7,453 nt of DNA from Anaerolineales bacterium (lineage in GTDB: Bacteria > Chloroflexota > Anaerolineae > Anaerolineales > DRMV01): assembly GCA_027026295.1 (NCBI GenBank), contig JALVOR010000245.1, positions 1-7,453 of the forward strand, written 5' to 3'. Position 1 is the stretch's first letter. The number at the start of each line of letters is the position of its first letter. The translations under genes and the position numbers were made by a program. A model generated the notes under the pieces. It was not told the origin of the DNA. It did no database searches and was given only the letters and a program-made list of their open reading frames with translations. This document shows positions 1-5,891 of the stretch, piece after piece.

Positions 1-59
1 GGGGTGGGGGGCATGGGGGTATTATAAACGATGGGGAAGTATTCAGCCCCAGCAAGGGG
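1..59. other. G-rich start of the gene-free leader region
   Basis: The first 36 bases hold four G-runs (1-4, 6-11, 15-19 and 33-36), with gaps of 1, 3 and 13 nt, so a G-quadruplex on the + strand is possible, although the third loop is long. The C-run at 47-50 can pair with G-runs at either 33-36 or 56-59, giving competing 4-bp hairpins. No open reading frame of interest, RNA gene or Shine-Dalgarno site is visible. What lies upstream is outside the window, so this may be the tail of a larger intergenic structure. Confidence 0.25.
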
Positions 60-75
60 AAACCGCAGGTTGCGA

Positions 76-109
76 CACAGAAGACACAGAGGAGGCACAG
101 ACAACATAG
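76..109 (+). repeat. CACAG-type short-period repeat phrase upstream of dgt
   Basis: The word CACAG recurs at 76-80, 85-89 and 96-100, with a variant CATAG at 105-109, so the copies are 9, 11 and 9 nt apart, close to one DNA helical turn. Bases 76-102 align without gaps to the minus strand of 7151-7177 with 20 of 27 identities, which makes chance similarity unlikely. I recall very similar CACAG/ACACAGA phrases scattered in intergenic DNA of many environmental bacteria, but I cannot verify that here. Function is unknown. Confidence 0.6.
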
Positions 110-141
110 AAATTTACTTTGCGTTGAGAGCGTTTGTTATA

Positions 142-162
142 GGGCGAGATGCTGTCTCGCCC
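142..162. repeat. Perfect 8-bp hairpin, REP-like palindrome
   Basis: An 8-nt arm at 142-149 (GGGCGAGA) is exactly complementary to 155-162 (TCTCGCCC), leaving a 5-nt loop. No T-tract follows on either strand, so it does not look like an intrinsic terminator. It sits between the two repeat phrases upstream of dgt. The corresponding stretch upstream of the guanylyltransferase gene is about 56 nt shorter and has no such hairpin, so this palindrome may be a separate insert. Confidence 0.5.
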
Positions 163-188
163 ACCGGCGTGCTCTTGGTGCCCTAAAA

Positions 189-228
189 CTCCGCGCCCAT
201 CCGCGATTATCCGTGTTCATCCGCGGGC
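189..228 (+). repeat. CCGCG-type 10-nt-period repeat phrase upstream of dgt
   Basis: Four consecutive 10-mers start at 189, 199, 209 and 219, and each carries TCCGCG or TCCGTG at the same place, giving an exact 10-nt period. The stretch aligns to the minus strand of 7084-7120 with 32 identities in 37 aligned positions and one 1-nt gap. Both copies point the same way relative to their downstream gene. I know of similar 'atccgcg' phrases in the intergenic DNA of other genomes from memory only. No coding potential is apparent. Confidence 0.65.
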
Positions 229-268
229 TGTCTTCCTGAAAGATGAATAGGTTGGCGAAATTGTCCCA

Positions 269-297
269 TTGACACCCTCACCTTTCCGCATTAAACT
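269..297 (+). promoter_or_regulatory. Sigma-70-type promoter for the dgt-greA operon
   Basis: A perfect -35 hexamer TTGACA (269-274) is followed by a 17-nt spacer and a -10 hexamer TAAACT (292-297), four of six matches to consensus. Transcription would begin near 303-305, about 47 nt before the dgt start codon. This is the strongest promoter-like match I found in the window. It places the hairpin at 306-322 at the extreme 5' end of the mRNA. Confidence 0.7.
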
Positions 298-305
298 TGT
301 CTTCC

Positions 306-333
306 AGCGGCGGCGCGCCGCTTGCTTTTTTTT
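306..333 (+). terminator. Hairpin plus T8 in the dgt leader (possible attenuator)
   Basis: The arm 306-311 (AGCGGC) pairs perfectly with 317-322 (GCCGCT) across a 5-nt loop, and a run of eight T follows at 326-333 after a 3-nt gap. The form is that of a short intrinsic terminator, yet it lies downstream of the predicted promoter and upstream of the dgt Shine-Dalgarno site (341-347). It could attenuate the operon, end read-through from an upstream gene, or act as a stabilising 5' stem. The 6-bp stem is short, so strong termination is uncertain. Confidence 0.45.
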
Positions 334-350
334 CGTTTTGAGGAGGTAGC

Positions 351-1502
351 ATGTTCTACACCCGGGAGCAACTGGAAGCCCAGGAAGCCAAACGCCTGGC
401 TCCTTATGCCTGCCTGAGCAAGGAAACCAAAGGGCGGGCTTACCCCGAGGATGAATCCGAATACCGCACGGTGTTTCAGCGCGACCGCGACCGCATCCTG
501 CACACCACGGCTTTCCGCCGCCTGGAATACAAGACCCAGGTTTTCATCAACTACGAAGGCGATTACTACCGCACCCGCCTTACCCACACGCTGGAAGTTA
601 CCCAGGTTGGCCGCACCATTGCCCGCGCCTTAGGCGCCAACGAAGACCTCACCGAAGCCATTTGCCTCGCCCATGACCTGGGGCATCCCCCCTTCGGCCA
701 CGCGGGCGAAGTGACCCTCAACCGCCTGATGAAGGACCACGGCGGCTTCGACCACAACAAGCAATCGCTGCGCATCGTGACCAAACTGGAAAACCGCTAC
801 CCCGACTTCCCCGGTCTGAACCTGAGTTGGGAGGTGCGGGAAGGCATCGTGAAGCACGAAACCGAATACGACGTTTCCGATGCCAGCGATTACGACCCCG
901 ACCTGCGGGGGCATCTTGAAGCCCAGATTGCCAACGCCGCCGACGAACTGGCGTACACCGCCCATGACCTGGATGATGGCCTGCGTTCCGGCATGATTAC
1001 CCCCGACATGCTCAGCGGCATCGAACTGTGGGAAATCATCAGGGAGAGCGTCGAATGGCGTGAAGGCCCCCTCGACGAACTCACCCGCCACCGTCTCATT
1101 CGGCGGCTGATTGGGCTCACGGTTTCGGATGTCATCTACACGACCGCCAGCAAACTGCGGGAAAGCGGTGTCAAATCGCGCGAAGAACTTCAGCGTTTGC
1201 CCTACAACGTCATTGGCTTCAGTGAAGCCATGACCCGCCGCAACCGCGAACTCAAGGATTTCCTCTACCACAACCTTTATCGCCACCATCGCGTGGTGCG
1301 CATGGCGGTAAAAGCCGACCGCATCCTGAGCGAACTGTTCCACGCCTATATGGCCGAGCCGCACACGCTGCCTTCCCATGTGCAGGCATGGATCGACCAG
1401 CGCGGCCTGGAACGCACGGTGTGCGATTACATCGCCGGGATGACCGACCGCTTTGCCATTGAAGAATATCACAAGATGTTCGACCCCAAAACCAAACCGT
1501 AA
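351..1502 (+). CDS. dgt: HD-domain deoxynucleoside triphosphate triphosphohydrolase (dGTPase-like)
   Basis: This 383-residue protein belongs to the dGTPase-like HD family, cytosolic metal enzymes that split dNTPs into deoxynucleoside and triphosphate and so trim the dNTP pool. The N-terminal signature HTTAFRRLEYKTQVF (51-65) is typical. The HD metal site is visible as H79 in RLTHT, H108-D109 in AHDLGH and a distal D206 in AYTAHDLDD; H112, H117 and H169-E170 are the other conserved active-site residues. The length fits the shorter type-2 subfamily rather than the roughly 500-residue enterobacterial Dgt. True substrate preference cannot be read from sequence, and many relatives act on several dNTPs. 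The start is well supported: ATG at 351 lies 3 nt after a strong AGGAGGT (341-347), although that spacing is tight. The frame is intact to TAA. greA follows after 24 nt, so the two are probably co-transcribed from the promoter at 269-297. Confidence 0.93.
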   Translation: MFYTREQLEAQEAKRLAPYACLSKETKGRAYPEDESEYRTVFQRDRDRILHTTAFRRLEYKTQVFINYEGDYYRTRLTHTLEVTQVGRTIARALGANEDLTEAICLAHDLGHPPFGHAGEVTLNRLMKDHGGFDHNKQSLRIVTKLENRYPDFPGLNLSWEVREGIVKHETEYDVSDASDYDPDLRGHLEAQIANAADELAYTAHDLDDGLRSGMITPDMLSGIELWEIIRESVEWREGPLDELTRHRLIRRLIGLTVSDVIYTTASKLRESGVKSREELQRLPYNVIGFSEAMTRRNRELKDFLYHNLYRHHRVVRMAVKADRILSELFHAYMAEPHTLPSHVQAWIDQRGLERTVCDYIAGMTDRFAIEEYHKMFDPKTKP

Positions 1503-1526
1503 AACTGTACGGAGGCATAAACTACG

Positions 1527-1997
1527 ATGAGTGAGCGGCAACACTACCTGACCCCGGAAGGCGCCCAGCGCCTGCGGGAAGAACTGGAATTCCTCAAGAC
1601 TACCAAGCGCAACGAACTGGCCAAGCGGCTACGCGAGGCCATTCAAATGGGCGACCTCTCCGAGAACGCCGACTATATTGCCGCAAAGGAAGAGCAGGGC
1701 TTTCTGGAAGGCCGCATTCAGGAAATCGAAGCCCTGTTGCGGCAGGCCACGATCATTGACGGCAACCATACGAAAGACTATGTCGACCTCGGCGCGCGGG
1801 TGACCATTCGCGAGGGCAGTTACCCTGCAGAAACCTATCACATCGTTGGTCCCGCAGAAGCCAACCCGCGGAAGGGCAAAATTTCCCACGAATCCCCCAT
1901 CGGGCAGGCGCTGATGGGGCATCGTGTAGGCGATGAAGTCACCGTGAATACCCCCGGCGGCGAAATCGTCTTCAAAATCGAAGACGTGGCATACTAA
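1527..1997 (+). CDS. greA: Transcription elongation factor GreA
   Basis: This 156-residue protein has the normal GreA length and two-domain form. GreA enters the secondary channel of RNA polymerase and stimulates cleavage of the backtracked transcript 3' end, which rescues stalled complexes. Residues 1-75 form the antiparallel coiled coil, with the tip motif GDLSENADY (42-50); D43 and E46 match the acidic pair that positions the catalytic metal. Residues 80-156 are the FKBP-like C-terminal domain, recognised by IVGPAEANPRKGKIS and SPIGQALMGHRVGDEV. A GGAGG at 1511-1515 lies 11 nt before the ATG, somewhat far but acceptable. It is the last gene of the rightward unit and is followed 22 nt later by a strong intrinsic terminator. 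No frame damage or missing key residue is seen. Confidence 0.97.
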   Translation: MSERQHYLTPEGAQRLREELEFLKTTKRNELAKRLREAIQMGDLSENADYIAAKEEQGFLEGRIQEIEALLRQATIIDGNHTKDYVDLGARVTIREGSYPAETYHIVGPAEANPRKGKISHESPIGQALMGHRVGDEVTVNTPGGEIVFKIEDVAY

Positions 1998-2019
1998 CTC
2001 CCCACCCCAACTTGCCAAC

Positions 2020-2060
2020 AAAAAAAGCGGAGGCGTCATAAGCCTCCGCTTTTTGATTTT
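2020..2060. terminator. Bidirectional intrinsic terminator after greA
   Basis: The arm GCGGAGGC at 2027-2034 pairs perfectly with GCCTCCGC at 2042-2049 across a 7-nt loop. An A-run at 2020-2026 faces a T-run at 2050-2054, extending the stem to 13 bp and supplying a U-tract to transcripts from either side. It ends the greA transcript and could also end read-through from the leftward gene that stops at 2254. Confidence 0.93.
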
Positions 2061-2080
2061 CCAGGGGAGTGGTTTAGACT

Positions 2081-2249
2081 CTATCCGGAAAATATTGTGG
2101 TGATGTCATTGCGAGCCCCCCTCGCTGCGCTCGGCGCAGGCTCCGGGGCGAAGCAATCCCCTTTTCGGCAGTCAAGAGACTGCTTCGGCGGGCTTCGTCA
2201 TTGCTCAGCCCGCCTCGCAGTGACACATCTATGAAGAATTTTCGGATAG
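2081..2249. mobile_element. MITE-like palindromic element with about 36-bp imperfect inverted ends
   Basis: The left end (CTATCCGGAAAAT at 2081-2093) is mirrored at the right end (ATTTTCGGATAG at 2238-2249), with one base missing. The next block, TGTCATTGCGAG (2104-2115), is mirrored by CTCGCAGTGACA (2214-2225). Inside are stems 2125-2130/2134-2139, 2149-2155/2181-2187 and 2188-2194/2207-2213, so a single strand would fold into a multi-arm, clover-like shape. It has no open reading frame of note, so any movement would need an enzyme supplied in trans. I recall the GTCATTGCGAG / GCGAAGCAATC style from dispersed repeats in many bacterial genomes. No clear target duplication is visible. It lies between convergent genes and ends 4 nt from the stop codon at 2254-2256. 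Confidence 0.7.
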
Positions 2250-2253
2250 GCTT

Positions 2254-3369
2254 TTACTCTTTCGGCCACACGGCCAGTTCCAGCGTCAGGCGCTCGAAGT
2301 AACTGTTGTTGGGCAAGGCATCTTCGCCGTAGGCCATATCCACCACGCGGGCAACCAGTTGCAGTTTGGCGGTCTCCAGCACGATTTTCTCGTCCGGCTT
2401 GGCCATCACGGGGTCGCCTTTGGCAGCGAGGCGCTGGCGGGTGGCTTCGTCGTTGAATGCGTGCTCGCTCATCAGCACTTTGGTGATGGTTTGCACATCG
2501 TCCTTGTCGAACAGCCACACCTCGAAGGCGCTCACCCGTTTGGGCTCGCCCACGCCAATGGTTTCGGTAATGCCCACGCCGCACTCGCCCAGGAATTCCC
2601 CGGCGGGCGAATCGATGCTGAAGGAATCATCGAAGAGGTTGTCGCCGTGGATGTAGGTGGTCATGAACTGGGAAAGCGGCGGTTCGCGCCCCTCGGCCTC
2701 GAAATCGGTCTTTTGGGCTTTGGCGGCTTCGTTGGCAGCGTGCGCCTTCTGCGCTGCCGTGACCGGCACCTTGGGCTTGCGCGAGCGGAGGATGTACAGC
2801 CCCGCTGCGGCGATGATTGCCAGCAGGCTGATGCCGCAGAGCAGGGAAATCACGTAAAACGACTTGTGTGAGCGGGTTGTCGGTTCGGCTGTGGCCGTGG
2901 GCTGCACAGTAGCAGAAGTGGGGATGGGCGGAGGGGTTCCGGTGGTGCCCGCCGCGCCCCCGCTGCCTGTCGGGGTAGGGTTGGCCTGCGGCAGGATGCC
3001 TGCAATACTTTCCTGCCCCACGGCACGGGCAAAGTCGCCAATGAGATATGAACCCAGCCCCACCGGCGGCGCTTCGGCAAGGGATTGCAGCAAAGCAGGC
3101 CCCTTGTCGCCCAAGGCCATGAAGCGCTCCTGCGCTGCCTGGGCATCACCGTTGAAGCCGTAAGCCTCGATAGCCATTTCCAGATACATGGTCTGGTAGT
3201 CCTTTTGCAGGTCGGCAGGCGAGGCATTGACCCATTTGACGGGCCAGAGCCACCACCCCAACACCACCAGGCCGAAGATCATGCCAATGACGAAGGCCAC
3301 AGCACCAGCGATGCCCACGGGGAGCAACGTGGATTTGTTGAACATGCCAGTCTTTGTGTCGTTTCCCAT
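2254..3369 (-). CDS. Uncharacterised two-TM protein with Pro/Thr-rich linker
   Basis: I cannot assign a function to this 371-residue protein. A basic N-tail (1-16) leads into a hydrophobic helix at about 17-43, ending in a Trp-rich WWLWPVKW motif. Residues 44-128 form a compact, probably helical domain (PADLQKDYQTMYLEMAIEAY). Residues 129-167 are rich in Pro, Thr, Gly and Ala, like an extracytoplasmic linker. A second helix at about 171-194 is followed by basic RSRKPK, then a C-terminal domain (225-371) with GEFLGECGVGI and FEVWLFDKDD. The positive-inside rule places both ends in the cytosol and residues 44-170 outside. The TM1-WPVKW-DLQKDY pattern resembles hypothetical proteins I associate with Anaerolineae, by recall only. 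ATG at 3369 has an AAGAGGAGT site about 9 nt upstream. It is probably expressed from its own promoter rather than from topA. Confidence 0.85.
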   Translation of the reverse strand: MGNDTKTGMFNKSTLLPVGIAGAVAFVIGMIFGLVVLGWWLWPVKWVNASPADLQKDYQTMYLEMAIEAYGFNGDAQAAQERFMALGDKGPALLQSLAEAPPVGLGSYLIGDFARAVGQESIAGILPQANPTPTGSGGAAGTTGTPPPIPTSATVQPTATAEPTTRSHKSFYVISLLCGISLLAIIAAAGLYILRSRKPKVPVTAAQKAHAANEAAKAQKTDFEAEGREPPLSQFMTTYIHGDNLFDDSFSIDSPAGEFLGECGVGITETIGVGEPKRVSAFEVWLFDKDDVQTITKVLMSEHAFNDEATRQRLAAKGDPVMAKPDEKIVLETAKLQLVARVVDMAYGEDALPNNSYFERLTLELAVWPKE

Positions 3370-3437
3370 CGTGTGCCACTCCTCTTGTTCAAGCCACTTG
3401 CTTGGCTATGAATGCCCTTGCCGTTGATTGTATTTTC

Positions 3438-3466
3438 ATTGTAGTCCAGACTAACAGAAAACGCAA
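3438..3466 (-). promoter_or_regulatory. Promoter candidate for the two-TM protein gene
   Basis: On the minus strand, TTGCGT (3466-3461) is separated by exactly 17 nt from TACAAT (3443-3438). The -10 matches consensus at five of six positions and the -35 at three of six. Transcription would start near 3431 and leave a leader of about 60 nt before the ATG at 3369. It lies in the 146-nt gap after topA, where I see no convincing terminator, so read-through from topA may also contribute. Confidence 0.5.
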
Positions 3467-3515
3467 TAAGGAACGTGTCGCGGGCGTTGCTGTGTTGCCT
3501 GCAAGTCTTGTGCCA

Positions 3516-5849
3516 TTATGCCTCGTCGGCGGCGTCTTCGGCTGCAGTAACCTGGTCGAGGGGGAAGGTTTCTTCGCACACGGTGCACTGCGCTGTGGAT
3601 TTGTTGGCGACCACCAGCAGGCCGCCGCATTTCGGGCACGGTGTGGGCAGCGGGCGCTTCCACGAGGTGAAGTCGCACTCGGGGTAGTTGGCGCAGCCGT
3701 AGAAAATGCGCCCGCGGCGGGTGCGGCGTTCCACGATGTCGCCGCCGCACTTGGGGCACTTCACGCCGATTTTTTCCAGCCACGGCTCGGTGTAGCGGCA
3801 TTCGGGGAAGTTGGCACAGCCGATGAATTTGCCATACCGCCCCCAGCGCACCACCAGTTCGCCGCCGCACTTTGGGCATTTGCGCCCAATCGGCTCCGGC
3901 TCCTGCTTCATTTCGGGGATGGCTTTTTCGGCGGCTTCCACCTCTTTGGAAAACGGCAGGTAGAAATCGCGCACCACTTCTACCCATTCGGCTTTGCCCT
4001 CAGCCACCTTGTCCAGTTCCTCTTCCATGCGGGCGGTAAAACCGACATTGATGACGTCGGGAAAATGCTTCACCAGCAGGTCGTTGACCAGTTTGCCGGT
4101 TTCGGTGGGGATGAGGCGCTTGTTTTCGCGTTTCACGTAGCCGCGCTGCTGCAACGTTGCCAGAATGGGCGCATAAGTGGAAGGCCGCCCGATGCCGTTT
4201 TCCTCCAAGGTGCGCACTAAGGTGGCTTCGCTGTAGCGGGGCGGCGGCTGGGTGAAGTGCTGTTCGGGGTGCAGGTCGAGCAGTTTCAGCGCCTGCCCCT
4301 GGGCAATATCCTGCGGGATGGCGACGTTGTCTTCCTCTTTGTTGTCCTCGTCTTTGGCTTCTTCGTAGAGCACCAGGAAGCCGGGAAAGCGCACCGACGA
4401 GCCTGAAGCCCGCAAACGGTAGGTGTGGGCGGCGCTTTTGCCCTCGATTTGCACCGAAATCGTGTCATAAATGGCGGCTTTCATCTGGGAAGCCACAAAC
4501 CGCTGCCAGATCAGCCGATAGAGGCGGTATTGGTCGCGGCTGAGGTGGGGCTTGACCTTTTCGGGGGTGCGCAGCACCGAGGTGGGGCGGATGGCTTCGT
4601 GGGCTTCCTGGGCGCGCTGGGCGCGGGTGCGGTAGCGCGGCGGCTTTTCGGGCACAAAGGCATCGCCAAAGCGCTGGGCGATGTAACGGCGCGCCTCTTT
4701 TTGCGCTAAGGGCGAGACGTTGGTGGAGTCGGTGCGCATGTAGGTAATCAGGCCGGTGCTGCCGCCGTTGCCGACGTCGATGCCCTCGTAGAGTTGCTGC
4801 GCCACGGCCATGGTGCGGCGGGCCGTGAAGCCCAGACGGCGCGAGGCTTCCTGCTGCATGGTGCTGGTGGTGAAAGGTGCCACCGGGCGGCGCTTGCGCT
4901 GGCCGCGCTTGACCGTTTTGACGGTATAGGCGGCTTCCCGCATATCGGCGGCCACGGCCTGGGTTTCGGTTTCGTTGGGCAGTTCAGGGTCGCTGCCGTC
5001 GATTTTGCTCAGGCGGGCGCGGAACGACTTTTTCAGCCCCTCGGGCAGGAATTCGGCGTCAATGGTCCAGTATTCCTGGGGGGTGAAGGCCTCGATTTCC
5101 TGCTCGCGCTCCACCACCATGCGCAGCGCCACCGATTGCACCCGCCCGGCGGAAAGGCGGCTGCGCACCTTGCGCCACAAAATCGGGCTGAGAGTGTAGC
5201 CCACCAGCCGGTCGAGCACGCGGCGTGCCTGCTGGGCGTTCACCAGGTTCATATTCAGCCCGCGCGGGTGGGAAAATGCCTCTTCGATGGCCGGTTTGGT
5301 GATTTCGTGGAAGACCACCCGCCTGGTACGCTCGGCTTCCATGTCGGTGGCTTCCATCAGGTGCCATGCGATGGCCTCGCCTTCACGGTCGGGGTCGGTG
5401 GCGAGGTAAATTTCTTCGGCGCGGTCGGCGAGGGCTTTGAGTTCTTTCACCACCTTGCGCTTTTCGTTGGGCACGCGGTATTTCGGCTTGAAGTCGTGCT
5501 CCACATCCACCGAAAGTTGGGAACGCAGCAGGTCGCGCACATGCCCCACCGAGGCTTTCACGGTGTAGCCTTTGCCCAAAAAGCGCCCCACGGTGCGCGC
5601 TTTTGCCGGGGATTCCACAATCACCAGTTTGCCCTTGCGCTTGACGGCTTTTTTGGCTTTCTTGCGCTTGCGCTGGCTTTCGGGGGGCGGCTCCAGACCT
5701 TCGTGGGCGGGCGTGCGCCCCATGCGGAACATCTTGGTGCCGCACACCGGGCAAACGCCCTCGGTGGCAGGCGTGCCCGCGGCGGTAAATACCGGCCTGG
5801 GGTCTTTCATTTCTCGCTTGGTCTTGCACTTGACGCAATAGGCTTCCAC
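3516..5849 (-). CDS. topA: DNA topoisomerase I with an extra N-terminal zinc ribbon
   Basis: This type IA topoisomerase relaxes negative supercoils by breaking one strand through a 5'-phosphotyrosine link. From a GTG start it has 777 residues. Residues 1-42 form a small zinc ribbon (C5, C8, C33, C36) resembling DUF5679, followed by a Lys/Arg-rich linker (about 60-74). The Toprim domain starts near 75, with E79 in LVIVESPAKA and the acidic D152, D154 and E156 in TDPDREGEAIAWH. The catalytic tyrosine is Y370 in GLITYMRTDS. Three C-terminal four-Cys zinc modules follow (C658/661/678/684, C698/701/719/725, C738/741/755/758). GTG at 5849-5847 is preferred because GGGAGG (5860-5855) lies 5 nt upstream and the zinc ribbon begins right there; an ATG at 5939 would add 30 unrelated residues. 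It lies 104 nt after the guanylyltransferase stop, in the same direction. Confidence 0.96.
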   Translation of the reverse strand: MEAYCVKCKTKREMKDPRPVFTAAGTPATEGVCPVCGTKMFRMGRTPAHEGLEPPPESQRKRKKAKKAVKRKGKLVIVESPAKARTVGRFLGKGYTVKASVGHVRDLLRSQLSVDVEHDFKPKYRVPNEKRKVVKELKALADRAEEIYLATDPDREGEAIAWHLMEATDMEAERTRRVVFHEITKPAIEEAFSHPRGLNMNLVNAQQARRVLDRLVGYTLSPILWRKVRSRLSAGRVQSVALRMVVEREQEIEAFTPQEYWTIDAEFLPEGLKKSFRARLSKIDGSDPELPNETETQAVAADMREAAYTVKTVKRGQRKRRPVAPFTTSTMQQEASRRLGFTARRTMAVAQQLYEGIDVGNGGSTGLITYMRTDSTNVSPLAQKEARRYIAQRFGDAFVPEKPPRYRTRAQRAQEAHEAIRPTSVLRTPEKVKPHLSRDQYRLYRLIWQRFVASQMKAAIYDTISVQIEGKSAAHTYRLRASGSSVRFPGFLVLYEEAKDEDNKEEDNVAIPQDIAQGQALKLLDLHPEQHFTQPPPRYSEATLVRTLEENGIGRPSTYAPILATLQQRGYVKRENKRLIPTETGKLVNDLLVKHFPDVINVGFTARMEEELDKVAEGKAEWVEVVRDFYLPFSKEVEAAEKAIPEMKQEPEPIGRKCPKCGGELVVRWGRYGKFIGCANFPECRYTEPWLEKIGVKCPKCGGDIVERRTRRGRIFYGCANYPECDFTSWKRPLPTPCPKCGGLLVVANKSTAQCTVCEETFPLDQVTAAEDAADEA

Positions 5850-5862
5850 AAAAACCTCCCTC

Positions 5863-5879
5863 GAATGGCGGGGCCATTC
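5863..5879 (-). promoter_or_regulatory. Hairpin next to the topA ribosome binding site
   Basis: The 7-nt arms at 5863-5869 (GAATGGC) and 5873-5879 (GCCATTC) are perfectly complementary, with a GGG/CCC triloop. In the topA mRNA this stem ends only 2 nt before the GGGAGG Shine-Dalgarno site. It leaves that site unpaired, so it may keep the site accessible or act as a small regulatory structure. No T-tract follows except the five U of the spacer after the Shine-Dalgarno site. Confidence 0.35.
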
Positions 5880-5891
5880 CGGGTTTGAAGA

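Noticed and set aside
1..36. G-quadruplex as a firm regulatory call
   Set aside because: Four G-runs exist, but the last loop is 13 nt and the region begins at the window edge. It is listed only as a possibility at low confidence.
20..75. tRNA or other small RNA gene in the left leader
   Set aside because: There is no T-loop consensus, anticodon arm or acceptor pairing; the pairing seen is limited to 4-bp C/G runs.
76..228. CRISPR array made of the short repeats upstream of dgt
   Set aside because: Repeat units are 5-10 nt with no unique spacers of 25-40 nt, and no cas genes are present.
630..1544. Long open frame antisense to dgt (304 codons, minus strand)
   Set aside because: It lies almost wholly within dgt, on the other strand, and its translation is a low-complexity mix of Val, Gly, Phe and Ala typical of a shadow frame in GC-rich DNA. 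dgt has clear motifs and a ribosome binding site; this frame has neither.
2073..2260. Target site duplication around the palindromic element
   Set aside because: The flanks (TTTAGACT on the left, GCTTTTACT on the right) share only scattered bases, so no duplication can be claimed.
3444..3515. Intrinsic terminator after topA
   Set aside because: No stem of useful length followed by a U-tract is visible on the minus strand in this gap.
4794..5888. Long open frame antisense to topA (364 codons, + strand), and a similar one at 3354-4220
   Set aside because: Both are rich in His, Gly, Phe and Ala, show no family motif, and mirror the coding bias of topA. TopA is intact and unmistakable on the minus strand.
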